DNA of 64,000 bases from Erwinia sp. JUb26 (lineage in GTDB: Bacteria > Pseudomonadota > Gammaproteobacteria > Enterobacterales > Enterobacteriaceae): positions 401,476 to 465,475 of the forward strand of contig NZ_RJVB01000002.1 in NCBI RefSeq assembly GCF_003751505.1, written 5' to 3'. Made by a program: the position numbers and the translations under genes. Shown one piece after another: positions 26,036-36,105 of this stretch. Every line of letters begins with the position of its first letter. Position 1 is the first letter of the stretch. The notes below the pieces were generated by a model. The model saw nothing but the letters and a program-made list of their open reading frames with translations, made no database searches and had not been told where the DNA came from.

Positions 26036-27031
26036 TCAGATGGTTTCACCCATAAAGATTTGATAGCTGAGGTCCACCGAGTCGGCGGTAAAGCTTTCAT
26101 CGCCGATTTTTTTCAGCAGCAGCTCGGCGGCGGTGTAGCCGATCGCATAGCGCGGGGTGATCACGCTGGCCATCGTCGGGTACATTTCCCGGCTGATGTC
26201 CAGCCCGTGGAAACCGGCAATCGCAATGCGGCCGGGCACCGCAATCCCCTGCCGCTGGCAGAAGAGCAGCGCGCCCAGCGCCAGATCGTCATTGGTGCAG
26301 AACACCGCATCCAGATCGGGATACTGTTCCAGCGCGGTGGTGAGCATTGCCGCGCCCAGCTTCTGCGAAGAGATCGCTTTCGGGTTGATTCGCCGCCCCT
26401 CGCCTCCCCGCTCGCTCATCGCCTGGCAGTAGCCGCGATAGCGAAACTCATCGCGCCGGTCATCCTGCGATCCAAAGTAGATAATGCGCGTTCGGCCCTG
26501 ATCGAGCAGCGTTCGCGTCATGTCGTAGCCCGCGCTGTAGTTGTTAAAGCCAACCTGCATATCGAGGCAGGCACCCTGGGTATCCATCACCTCCACAATC
26601 GGGATTTTCGCCGAGCGCAGATACTTCACCGCCCGCAGGGTGTGGTCCTTTTCGCTGAGCAGGATGCCGTCGATATTGTAGGAGAGCAGGTTAATAATCT
26701 GCTCCTCTTCCGCCTGCTTATCGTAGTTATAGTTGGCGATCAGCGTCTGATAGCGCCCCTCTTTGGTGGCGGCTTCAATGCCGCTGAGCAGGTCGGCGAA
26801 TATCTGGTTTTTAAACGAGGGGATCAGCACGCCCAGCGTATAGCTCTTCGCATTGAGCAGCATCTCCGGCGCGCGGTTGGGAATGTAGTTAATCTCTTCG
26901 ATGATCTGGGCGATTTTTGCCCGGGTTTCCGGCGCAACGCGCTCTGGCGTGCGCAGATAGCGGCTTACCGTCATCCGGGTTACGCCAGCCAGCGTGGCGA
27001 TGTCCTGTAACGATATGCGGTGCGATCTCAT
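26036..27031 (-). CDS. idnR: LacI-family regulator of idonate/gluconate genes
   Basis: LacI/GalR-family regulator; ATG 27031 is preferred over an upstream in-frame start and gives 331 aa. The N-terminal helix-turn-helix is ISLQDIATLAGVTRMTVSRYLR, with the GntR/IdnR-type TRMTVSRY recognition helix. The rest is a periplasmic-binding-protein-like effector domain (TLGVLIPSFKNQIFADLLSGIE). It is the distal gene of the idn cluster, behind idnT and an intrinsic terminator. In E. coli IdnR activates idnDOTR with L-idonate or 5-ketogluconate; the operator in front of idnD fits its known motif. Confidence 0.87.
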   Translation of the reverse strand: MRSHRISLQDIATLAGVTRMTVSRYLRTPERVAPETRAKIAQIIEEINYIPNRAPEMLLNAKSYTLGVLIPSFKNQIFADLLSGIEAATKEGRYQTLIANYNYDKQAEEEQIINLLSYNIDGILLSEKDHTLRAVKYLRSAKIPIVEVMDTQGACLDMQVGFNNYSAGYDMTRTLLDQGRTRIIYFGSQDDRRDEFRYRGYCQAMSERGGEGRRINPKAISSQKLGAAMLTTALEQYPDLDAVFCTNDDLALGALLFCQRQGIAVPGRIAIAGFHGLDISREMYPTMASVITPRYAIGYTAAELLLKKIGDESFTADSVDLSYQIFMGETI

Positions 27032-27050
27032 AAGCTTCCATGGAATCAGA

Positions 27051-27084
27051 AAAAAGTAAAAAGGGCCAGGCAAGCCTGGCCCTT
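27051..27084 (-). terminator. Intrinsic terminator between idnT and idnR
   Basis: On the minus strand a perfect 11-bp stem (AAGGGCCAGGC / GCCTGGCCCTT) with a two-base loop is followed by TTTACTTTTT. It stands between the idnT stop and the idnR start, so idnR is either read by partial read-through or has its own promoter. Confidence 0.8.
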
Positions 27085-27121
27085 ACGGGATGACGACGGA
27101 GGTAACCGGCCGTCTGACAGA

Positions 27122-28441
27122 TTAGTGAATAATGGCGTTCAAAATCAATACGCCTGCCAGGCCGAGGAAGGAAATCAGCGTTTCCATCACCGTCCAGGTC
27201 TTCAGCGTTTCGGTCACGCTGAGGTTGAAGTAGCCCTTAAACAGCCAGAAGCCCGGGTCGTTAACGTGTGAAGCGATCACGCTACCGGAACCCACCGCCA
27301 GCACCATCAGCGCCGGATCGGCGTGGGTGATGGCAATAATAGGGGTCACGATACCGGCGGTGGTGATCGCTGCCACGGTGGCCGATCCCAGCGCAATACG
27401 CAGCATCGCCGCCACGGTCCAGCACATCAGCAGCGGAGACAGCGACGAGCCTTTCATCATGTTAGCGATATAGTCGCCCACGCCGCTGTCCACCAGCACC
27501 TGCTTGAAGGCACCGCCACCGGCGATAATGAACACGATCATCGCAATTGCACCGATGGAGGAACTGCACATCTCCATCACTTCGTCCATCTTACGGCCGT
27601 TGCGCAGGCCGAGAGTGAACACCGCAATCACCACCGCGATAAACAGCGCCACCGCCGGGTTACCGACAAACTCAAAGAACTGGCGCAGCACGTTCTCTTT
27701 CGGCGTGGTCAGTTCAAAGACCGCCGCCACCGCCATCAGGATCACCGGGATAACCGCCGCGAAAATACTGGTCCAGAAGCCCGGCATTTCATGGTCTTCA
27801 AACACTTTCGGGTTATACAGCCCTTCCGGCGGCGACTTTTCAAAGTTTTTCAGGAATTTGGAGAACACCGGCCCGGCAATAATCACCGTCGGGATAGTAA
27901 TGATCATGCCGTACAGCAGCGTGGTGCCAAGGTTAGCGCCAAAGATAATGGCGATAGCGGTCGGGCCAGGATGCGGCGGCAGGAAGCAGTGGGTCACCGA
28001 CAGCGCGGCCACCATCGGCACGCCGACGTACAGCAGCGGCAGGCGAGCGGCGGCTACCACGGTAAACACCAGCGGCAGAAGCAGCACGAAGCCGATTTCA
28101 TAGAACATCGCCAAGCCAACCACCAGGCCGGTGACCATCAGCGCCCACTGCACGCGCTGTTTACCGAAGGCGGCAATCAGCGTAGTGGCAACGCGCTGCG
28201 CGGCACCGGTATCGGAGACCAGCTTACCGAGCATGGCACCGAAGCCGAGGATCAGCGCCAGCCCACCAAGCGTGCCGCCAACCCCTTTCTGGATCGAAGC
28301 GATAACCGCCAGCGGCGTCATCCCTTCGGCCACGCCGACTACGGCAGAAACAAAAATCAGAGCGATGAAGCCGTTGACCTTAAATACGATCATCAGCACC
28401 AGAAGCAGAATGACCCCAAAGGCTATTATTGTAATGGGCAT
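27122..28441 (-). CDS. idnT: GntP-family L-idonate/gluconate transporter
   Basis: Proton symporter of the gluconate permease family, 439 aa, with about 12-14 membrane segments. Family hallmarks are GKLVSDTGAAQRVATTL, HCFLPPHPGPTAIA, GSATVAAITTAGI and SHVNDPGFWLFKGYF. It imports L-idonate, and also gluconate or 5-ketogluconate in E. coli. It follows idnO by 47 bp. Confidence 0.9.
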   Translation of the reverse strand: MPITIIAFGVILLLVLMIVFKVNGFIALIFVSAVVGVAEGMTPLAVIASIQKGVGGTLGGLALILGFGAMLGKLVSDTGAAQRVATTLIAAFGKQRVQWALMVTGLVVGLAMFYEIGFVLLLPLVFTVVAAARLPLLYVGVPMVAALSVTHCFLPPHPGPTAIAIIFGANLGTTLLYGMIITIPTVIIAGPVFSKFLKNFEKSPPEGLYNPKVFEDHEMPGFWTSIFAAVIPVILMAVAAVFELTTPKENVLRQFFEFVGNPAVALFIAVVIAVFTLGLRNGRKMDEVMEMCSSSIGAIAMIVFIIAGGGAFKQVLVDSGVGDYIANMMKGSSLSPLLMCWTVAAMLRIALGSATVAAITTAGIVTPIIAITHADPALMVLAVGSGSVIASHVNDPGFWLFKGYFNLSVTETLKTWTVMETLISFLGLAGVLILNAIIH

Positions 28442-28488
28442 AGAAATTCCTGTGTTTTAAAAAGTCCGGTGTCTTAAGGTGTAGCCGC

Positions 28489-29253
28489 TTACACTGCTAC
28501 GCGCATCCCGCCGTCGACAAAAAGCAGGTGCCCGTTCACAAAATCAGAGGCTTTTGAAGCAAGGAACACCGCAGCACCGATCAGCTCTTCCGGGTTGCCC
28601 CAGCGTGCAGCCGGTGTACGTTTGCACAACCATGAGGTGAAGGCTTCATCATCCGCCAGCGCCTGGGTCATTTCGGTTTTAAAGTAGCCCGGCGCAATGC
28701 CGTTCACCTGAATGTTGTAGCGCGCCAGCTCAACGCACATACCGCGCGTCAGCATGGTCACCGCGCCTTTAGAGGCGGCGTACGGGGTGATAGTGTCGCG
28801 GCCCAACTCGCTCTGCATTGAGCCGATATTGATGATTTTGCCCTGCTGACGGGTGACCATCTGGCGCGCCACCGCCTGAGAAACCAGGAATACCGCCGTC
28901 TGGTTCACGGCGATAACGTCGTTCCAGTCCTGCTCCGGGAACTCCAGGAACGGGCGACGGCGCTGAATACCGGCGTTGTTCACCAGCACGTCGATCGGCC
29001 CGATCTCGCTTTCAATTTTTTCCACCGCCGCATTCACCGCCGCAGACTGGGTCACGTCAAACGCCACCGCGTGCGCCTTGAAGCCCTGCTGCTGCAGCGC
29101 AGCGGCGGCTTTATCCGCCCCTTCCTGCGTGGTGGCGTTGATGATCACTTCGGCACCGGCTTCGGCCAGCCCTTTCGCCATCAGAAAACCAATGCCGCGG
29201 CCGGAACCGGTGATCAGTACACGTTTGTTTGCCAGAGAGAAAAGCGTAGTCAT
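28489..29253 (-). CDS. idnO: 5-keto-D-gluconate 5-reductase
   Basis: Short-chain dehydrogenase of 254 aa that reduces 5-ketogluconate to D-gluconate. It has the nucleotide motif TGSGRGIGFLMAKGLAEAG, NNAGIQRR, catalytic S-Y-K in SMQSELGRDTITPYAASKGA, and PGYFKTEMTQAL. It lies nine bases after idnD in the same direction, forming the IdnD-IdnO two-step conversion. Confidence 0.93.
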   Translation of the reverse strand: MTTLFSLANKRVLITGSGRGIGFLMAKGLAEAGAEVIINATTQEGADKAAAALQQQGFKAHAVAFDVTQSAAVNAAVEKIESEIGPIDVLVNNAGIQRRRPFLEFPEQDWNDVIAVNQTAVFLVSQAVARQMVTRQQGKIINIGSMQSELGRDTITPYAASKGAVTMLTRGMCVELARYNIQVNGIAPGYFKTEMTQALADDEAFTSWLCKRTPAARWGNPEELIGAAVFLASKASDFVNGHLLFVDGGMRVAV

Positions 29254-29262
29254 GATTTGTCC

Positions 29263-30294
29263 TTAAAAAGTCAGCTGCACTTTGGCGGCTTTTTGTTTAT
29301 CACCGGCAAACACCAGTGCAGCGTCGATATTCTGATAATCGTATTCACCGCTGAACAGCGGCAGCGGGTTCACCGTGCCGTTACCCAGCCACTCCACCGC
29401 CGTATTGAACTCGGTGGTAAAGCGGAAGGAACCGACCAGTTTTATTTCTTTGGCGATCAGCATCATGATCGGGAAGCCCGGCACGTCACCGCCCATGCCT
29501 ACCTGCACCAGTGTGCCTTTCGCCCGGGTCACTTCCAGGCAGCGGGTCAGCGAAGACGGATGGCCAGAGGCTTCAAACGACACGTCGAAATAGCCTTTCT
29601 CCGCCAGGTAAGGCGCGAAGTCGCCGTTCGCCGCATGAATGGTGTCGGTAGCCCCCATCGCTACCGCCATCGCCAGCGAGCGCTCGCTGATGTCGGCACA
29701 GACCACTTCCGCCGCGCCCTTGGCTTTTGCCGCTGCGGCAATCAGGCAGCCGATGGGCCCCACGCCGGAGATAAAGACCTTTTTGCCCCGCAGCTCACCG
29801 CCCTGATTGGCCGCGTGAATGCACACCGCCAGCGGTTCGGCAAACACCATCACCTTGTCATCGGCCTGGTTATCGAAAGGAATGCACTGGCTGCTGTCGA
29901 CCACTTTGAACTGGGTGAAGCCGCCGTCCACGTGCGGGAAGTACATGGCGCTGCCGAAGAAGCGCATGCCGGTGCACTGGTTCTCTTCCTGCGCTTCGCA
30001 GTATTTGCAGTGGCCGCAGGGTTTGGACGGGTTCACCGCCACTTTCTGATTCTCTTTCAGCGCCGGGTTATCACTTTTCACCACGTAGCCAATCACTTCA
30101 TGACCGAGGATCATCGGCATCTTCACCGCAAAGTTGCCGACCTTGCCGTGCTGATAGTAGTGCAGATCGGAACCGCAAATGCCGCCGCGCGTGATGCGCA
30201 CCAGCGTGCCTTCGCCCTGGTAATCCACCTGCTGGCTGACAACCTCAACCTGCTCTTTACCGTTGATCATGCAGGACTGCGTGGTAGTACTCAT
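29263..30294 (-). CDS. idnD: L-idonate 5-dehydrogenase
   Basis: Zinc-containing medium-chain dehydrogenase of 343 aa oxidising L-idonate to 5-ketogluconate. Catalytic zinc is held by the cysteine in GGICGSDLHYY and the GHEVIGYV motif; structural zinc by CGHCKYCEAQEENQC. The dinucleotide motif is GVGPIGCLIAAAAKAKG. A GAGG Shine-Dalgarno precedes the ATG. First gene of the idnDOT operon, behind CRP and IdnR sites. Confidence 0.93.
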   Translation of the reverse strand: MSTTTQSCMINGKEQVEVVSQQVDYQGEGTLVRITRGGICGSDLHYYQHGKVGNFAVKMPMILGHEVIGYVVKSDNPALKENQKVAVNPSKPCGHCKYCEAQEENQCTGMRFFGSAMYFPHVDGGFTQFKVVDSSQCIPFDNQADDKVMVFAEPLAVCIHAANQGGELRGKKVFISGVGPIGCLIAAAAKAKGAAEVVCADISERSLAMAVAMGATDTIHAANGDFAPYLAEKGYFDVSFEASGHPSSLTRCLEVTRAKGTLVQVGMGGDVPGFPIMMLIAKEIKLVGSFRFTTEFNTAVEWLGNGTVNPLPLFSGEYDYQNIDAALVFAGDKQKAAKVQLTF

Positions 30295-30355
30295 GAGAAA
30301 CCTCTAATACGTATTCATTGAGGCGCCTATGAGAACGATTTTTTAGATGCAAAAC

Positions 30356-30371
30356 TGTGAATCAGATCACT
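30356..30371. promoter_or_regulatory. CRP site upstream of idnD
   Basis: TGTGAATCAGATCACT fits the CRP consensus TGTGA-N6-TCACA with one mismatch. It lies 62 bp before the idnD start, next to the IdnR operator, indicating catabolite control of idonate use. Confidence 0.75.
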
Positions 30372-30392
30372 AAAAATCATGTTACTAAACTC

Positions 30393-30408
30393 ATGTTACG
30401 CATAACGT
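30393..30408. promoter_or_regulatory. IdnR/GntR operator upstream of idnD
   Basis: ATGTTACGCATAACGT matches the GntR/IdnR palindrome ATGTTA-N4-TAACAT in 11 of 12 arm positions. A second half-site (ATGTTACT) lies at 30379-30386. It sits 99 bp upstream of idnD. Confidence 0.75.
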
Positions 30409-30504
30409 GAAGCGACTACCCTTTCGGAGAAACGTTAATCAGTGGCATACATCACAAAGCGAATAACTGCACTTTCGTCGCGGTCATATGATCGCTACAG
30501 TTAA

Positions 30505-32541
<2,037 letters not shown>

Positions 32542-32603
32542 AGGACGGCGCTGATTAAAATGCGGTAACAGCAACGTTAAAATATCCTGTTAAGTAATTA
32601 TAT

Positions 32604-32635
32604 TGCCCGATATTCTGAAACATCGGGCAGTTTTT
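32604..32635 (+). terminator. Intrinsic terminator of fadH
   Basis: An 8-bp stem (TGCCCGAT / ATCGGGCA) with a 10-base loop, then GTTTTT. It lies 63 bp after fadH and touches the tail of higA on the other strand. Confidence 0.8.
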
Positions 32636-32942
32636 ACGACGACGCAATCATGCTATCAGTCGGTACAAAAAGGCGCGTCAGCTTGGTCAGATCAACCTTT
32701 TTTTGCGCTTCATGCAGGCTCCAGGCTTCCTGCAGCCGCATCCAAACCTGAGGAGAACTTCCCAGTACTTCTGCCAGCTTAATGGCCATTTCAGGTGATA
32801 CTGCAGCCTGGCAGGATACCAGCCGTTGGGCAGTCGACGGCGCAACGTTCAGTGCACGGGACAGCTCCCTGATCCCCAATCCCAACTCATCTAATGCGTC
32901 AGCAATGATTTCCCCTGGATGCGGGGGATTGTGCATTTTCAT
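32634..32942 (-). CDS. higA: HigA-family antitoxin
   Basis: DNA-binding antitoxin of 102 aa with an XRE-type helix-turn-helix (GIRELSRALNVAPSTAQRLVS) and the HigA-typical start NPPHPGEIIADAL. The ATG at 32942 overlaps the toxin stop (TGATG), so an open TTG one codon upstream is not needed. It neutralises HigB and autorepresses the pair. Confidence 0.92.
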   Translation of the reverse strand: MKMHNPPHPGEIIADALDELGLGIRELSRALNVAPSTAQRLVSCQAAVSPEMAIKLAEVLGSSPQVWMRLQEAWSLHEAQKKVDLTKLTRLFVPTDSMIASS

Positions 32943-33220
32943 CAATGATAATCCTCATAGTTAACGATCCAGGCATCGCCGTCGATAAACTCAAACGTAA
33001 TACGCCAATTGCCCGTCACGGTTATCGCCCATTGTCCACGCCTGTCACCCGTCAGCGGATGAAGATAATAGCCAGGCAGGCTTATCTCACCCACTTCCTC
33101 CGCCTGATTAATAACGGCTAAACGCTGTCGCAGCTTTCCAGCATGCTGCGCATTAATTCCAGCAGTCGTTCCTTTTTCGAAGAACTGACGTAATCCCTTA
33201 TGCCTGAAACTCTTAATCAT
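32942..33220 (-). CDS. higB: HigB-family toxin (RelE/ParE fold)
   Basis: Ribosome-dependent mRNA interferase of 92 aa: IKSFRHKGLRQFFEKGTTAGI at the start, LPGYYLHPLTGDRRGQWAITV, and NWRITFEFIDGDAWIVNYEDYH at the end. The order toxin-then-antitoxin is typical of higBA. An AGGGAG Shine-Dalgarno precedes the ATG. Together with higA it forms a complete type II system between fadH and the YfiH-like gene. Confidence 0.92.
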   Translation of the reverse strand: MIKSFRHKGLRQFFEKGTTAGINAQHAGKLRQRLAVINQAEEVGEISLPGYYLHPLTGDRRGQWAITVTGNWRITFEFIDGDAWIVNYEDYH

Positions 33221-33418
33221 GAAACGCTCCCTGTTGCGCTACAAGCAACATTATAATCGCGCAACTTCGCAATACACAATAGACCGACAGGGCATTAGTA
33301 ATTTAGGCTGTTGTCATCGCAGGTGAATCCGGCAAGCAATCACCACAAAAATGATTAGTGGCGCGCCACGCGGGCGGGTAATCTGAACCCGTACTCACTG
33401 ATTTTCGAGGAATATCCA

Positions 33419-34135
33419 ATGCCATCCGGCCATCGCTCTCCCCTGCTTACCCGCTTCGACTGGCTCGATCACGCATTTTTACCCGCCGGTGAACGGCCGC
33501 CCGCAGAGACGATTTACAATCAGCAGCGCCACAGCGCCCGCGTGGTGCCGAGTGCCACGGCACTGCCGGTAAAAAGCGTCGAGGCCGACGGGCTGATCGC
33601 CAGCGATAACCGCCCGGTAGCGGTGTATACCGCCGACTGTCTGCCGATCCTGCTGGTCGACGCACGGCAACGGCAGGTGGCGGCGGTGCACGGCGGGCTG
33701 AAGGGCATTCTTAGCGGCGTGCTGATCAACGCCATCCGACAGCTGTGCCAGCGCGGCAGCGCACCGGCGGATCTGTTTATAGCCATCGGCCCGTCGATTG
33801 GCCCCTGCTGTTATGAGTTAGGGAAGGATTTGATTGCCCGCGCGCAGCAGGACGATCCGCACCAGCTGTCGCCGTTAATGGTCTGGTCCGGTCAGCCCTC
33901 GCCAAACCCGGCGGCGATTCGCCCACAGGCGCAGGGAACGACGGACGGCGTGTGGTTTGATTTACCTCTGTTGGCAAAGCGCATCGCGCTGAGGGAAGGC
34001 GTACCGGAGGAGCAGATTGAGCTTAGCGGGATCTGCACCTACTGCATGGCGGAGGAACAGGCCAGCTACCGGCGCAACACGCACCGCCAGCACGGCTACC
34101 AGCAGCGTTTTTCGTGGATCAGCGTAAAAAGCTAA
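33419..34135 (+). CDS. YfiH/PgeF (DUF152, laccase-domain) paralogue
   Basis: Member of the YfiH/YlmD/LACC1 family, zinc enzymes reported with purine-nucleoside phosphorylase/adenosine deaminase activity and cell-wall editing roles. All three expected metal ligands can be placed: a histidine in YNQQRHSARVV, the cysteine in YTADCLPILL, and the histidine in AAVHGGLKG. The usual HAGWRG is changed to HGGLKG. IGPSIGPCCYELG and SYRRNTHRQHGYQQRF complete the family pattern. At 238 aa it has a shortened N-terminus. Because the standard gene normally lies beside rluD, this is probably a second, divergent copy. It starts 23 bp after a GC-rich palindromic stretch and stands alone. Confidence 0.78.
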   Translation: MPSGHRSPLLTRFDWLDHAFLPAGERPPAETIYNQQRHSARVVPSATALPVKSVEADGLIASDNRPVAVYTADCLPILLVDARQRQVAAVHGGLKGILSGVLINAIRQLCQRGSAPADLFIAIGPSIGPCCYELGKDLIARAQQDDPHQLSPLMVWSGQPSPNPAAIRPQAQGTTDGVWFDLPLLAKRIALREGVPEEQIELSGICTYCMAEEQASYRRNTHRQHGYQQRFSWISVKS

Positions 34136-34235
34136 CGCGCGGCGAAAACGATCGAGCTAAGCATCGCTGCCCACCCATTCCAACCGGGGATGTATATGAA
34201 TTCAGGGTGCGGCATAGCCGCCGCACCGCTGGCAA

Positions 34236-35363
34236 TCAGCGCATTTTCACCGAGCGCAGGACCACAAACTTCTGGTTGGTCGCTACCGTGGTGCAGTTAC
34301 CAAACAGCTTCTTCATCTTGTGATAGTAGTCCAGGTGACGGTTGCCGACGATGCGCAGCTCGCCGCCGTACTGCAGGCAGCGGCGGGCATCGCGGAACAT
34401 CTGCCAGGCAATATGGTCGGTGACCGCGTTCTGCTGATGGAACGGCGGATTGCACAGTACCGCATGCAGGCGATCCGACGGATAACCCGCCAGCACGTTG
34501 TTCACGCGAAACTCGCAGCGCGCCAAATCGTCCGGGCAGTTTGACTCTACGTTCAGACGGCTGGACGCCACGGCCATATACGATTCATCAATAAAGTGAA
34601 CCTGCGCCAGCGGGTTCTGCCGCAGCGCCGTCAGGCCAATCACCCCGTTACCGCAGCCGAGGTCAACGATTTCGCCGTCGAGATCTTCCGGCAGATTCTC
34701 CATAAAGAAGCGCGCCCCGATATCCAGCCCGCCGCGCGCAAATACGTTGGCGTGGTTGTGAATCACGTAGTCCGTGCCGTCCAGCGGCCAGCTGGCGATG
34801 ACGTCACTGTCCGCCAGCGCAGGGGCAATGAAGGTGGTGTAGATCAGGCGCGCTTTTTTCCAGGCCAGCGAGGTCGTGGTCGGTCCGAGAATTTTTTCAA
34901 ACAGCTGCAAAGTGGAAGTATGAATATCCTTTGCCTTACCGGCGGCGATAATCTGCGTTTGTGGCGTCACTACTTTGCGCAGCGCACGCAGCTGCTGTTC
35001 TAAAAGCGCCAGGGTTTTTGGCACCTTAATCATCACCCGCGTCGGGGCGGCGGGCAGCGGCGCCAGGCTGTCCAGCAGCTGGACATCGCACTCGTCCAGC
35101 GCGTTGAGCGCCAGGTTCTGCCGGGTCGCCTGCTGATTCAGCCACGAGTCGCTGATGCTGTAGACGCCCTCGCCCGCTACCGCGCAGGCCAGCGCACCAA
35201 AGGTGTCATTAAAAATCAGCGTCGGTCCGCCGGTCGGCTCGTCGCCGATGTGCCTCAGCAGGTATTCATCGGCCGCATCCCAGGCCTGCAACGGGCTTTC
35301 TTCGCGCATTTGGGGAAAGCGATGCAGCGTCAGCATACGGTTGCTTAGTTCGAGTTGGCTCAT
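34236..35363 (-). CDS. rlmG: 23S rRNA (guanine1835-N2)-methyltransferase
   Basis: Methylates G1835 of 23S rRNA. The 375-aa protein has an N-terminal catalytically inactive Rossmann-like domain and a C-terminal SAM domain with [17 protein letters not shown] near 230 and the catalytic NPPFHQQ near 310. It is divergent from ygjP across 128 bp, the same arrangement as in E. coli, where rlmG (ygjO) and ygjP are neighbours. Confidence 0.95.
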   Translation of the reverse strand: MSQLELSNRMLTLHRFPQMREESPLQAWDAADEYLLRHIGDEPTGGPTLIFNDTFGALACAVAGEGVYSISDSWLNQQATRQNLALNALDECDVQLLDSLAPLPAAPTRVMIKVPKTLALLEQQLRALRKVVTPQTQIIAAGKAKDIHTSTLQLFEKILGPTTTSLAWKKARLIYTTFIAPALADSDVIASWPLDGTDYVIHNHANVFARGGLDIGARFFMENLPEDLDGEIVDLGCGNGVIGLTALRQNPLAQVHFIDESYMAVASSRLNVESNCPDDLARCEFRVNNVLAGYPSDRLHAVLCNPPFHQQNAVTDHIAWQMFRDARRCLQYGGELRIVGNRHLDYYHKMKKLFGNCTTVATNQKFVVLRSVKMR

Positions 35364-35491
35364 GGGAACACCTTAATGTAAAATTTCCGCGTTTTATCCC
35401 CTAAAATGAGCGCACAGTAAACGTTTTTCTTAATATTACCTGTCACGCACATCGCGTACAGCGTAACGCTCAGCAGATTAATCAGAGAGTT

Positions 35492-35983
35492 ATGACTACA
35501 TTACGCTATCTCAACGGCTACCCCACTGAACTGATTGCCCGCGTGCAGCAGCTGTCCGATCGGGGACAGCTCTCGGACTGGATGCAGAAGAAATATCCGG
35601 GGCAGCACCGTATCCAGGATGATAAATCGCTGTATCAGTACGTGGGCGGGCTGAAGCAGCGTTACCTGAAAAATGCCCCTGCCCTGTCGAAAGTCCTGTT
35701 TGATAATAAGCAGAATCCGGTAAAAGGCACCCTGGGAACCAATACCTTTGTTTCCCGCGTGCAGGGCGGCAAGCTGAAAAGCAATAATGAGATCCGCATC
35801 GCCACGCTGTTTCGCGACGGGCCGGAAGAGTTTCTCAAAATGATTGTGGTACACGAGCTGGCGCATCTGAAAGAGAAGGATCACAACAAAGCGTTCTATC
35901 AGCTGTGCTGCCATATGGAGCCGGACTATCACCAGCTGGAGTTTGATATGCGTATCTGGCTAAACTTCCGCGATCTGAAATAG
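35492..35983 (+). CDS. ygjP: YgjP-like zinc metallopeptidase (DUF45)
   Basis: Predicted WSS1/SprT-like zincin of 163 aa. The zinc site is HELAHLKEKDHNKAFYQLC (HExxH plus a downstream H), with HMEPDYHQLEFDMRIWLNF closing the domain. It is adjacent to rlmG as in E. coli. Its substrate is not established. Confidence 0.88.
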   Translation: MTTLRYLNGYPTELIARVQQLSDRGQLSDWMQKKYPGQHRIQDDKSLYQYVGGLKQRYLKNAPALSKVLFDNKQNPVKGTLGTNTFVSRVQGGKLKSNNEIRIATLFRDGPEEFLKMIVVHELAHLKEKDHNKAFYQLCCHMEPDYHQLEFDMRIWLNFRDLK

Positions 35984-36070
35984 CCCCGTCGGGCCGATCC
36001 TTATTCTGATTGCGGAAAAGCTGTTTTACCGAGCCAGCCGTAGCCCTGAGGAATAATGCGAATGGATTTG

Positions 36071-36092
36071 CTGCAGGCCTTCCGGCCTGCAG
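36071..36092. terminator. Hairpin between ygjP and the acid phosphatase gene
   Basis: Perfect 9-bp stem CTGCAGGCC / GGCCTGCAG with a TTCC tetraloop between two convergent genes. No clear T-run; probably a bidirectional transcription barrier. Confidence 0.55.
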
Positions 36093-36105
36093 CGAGAGCG
36101 GAACA

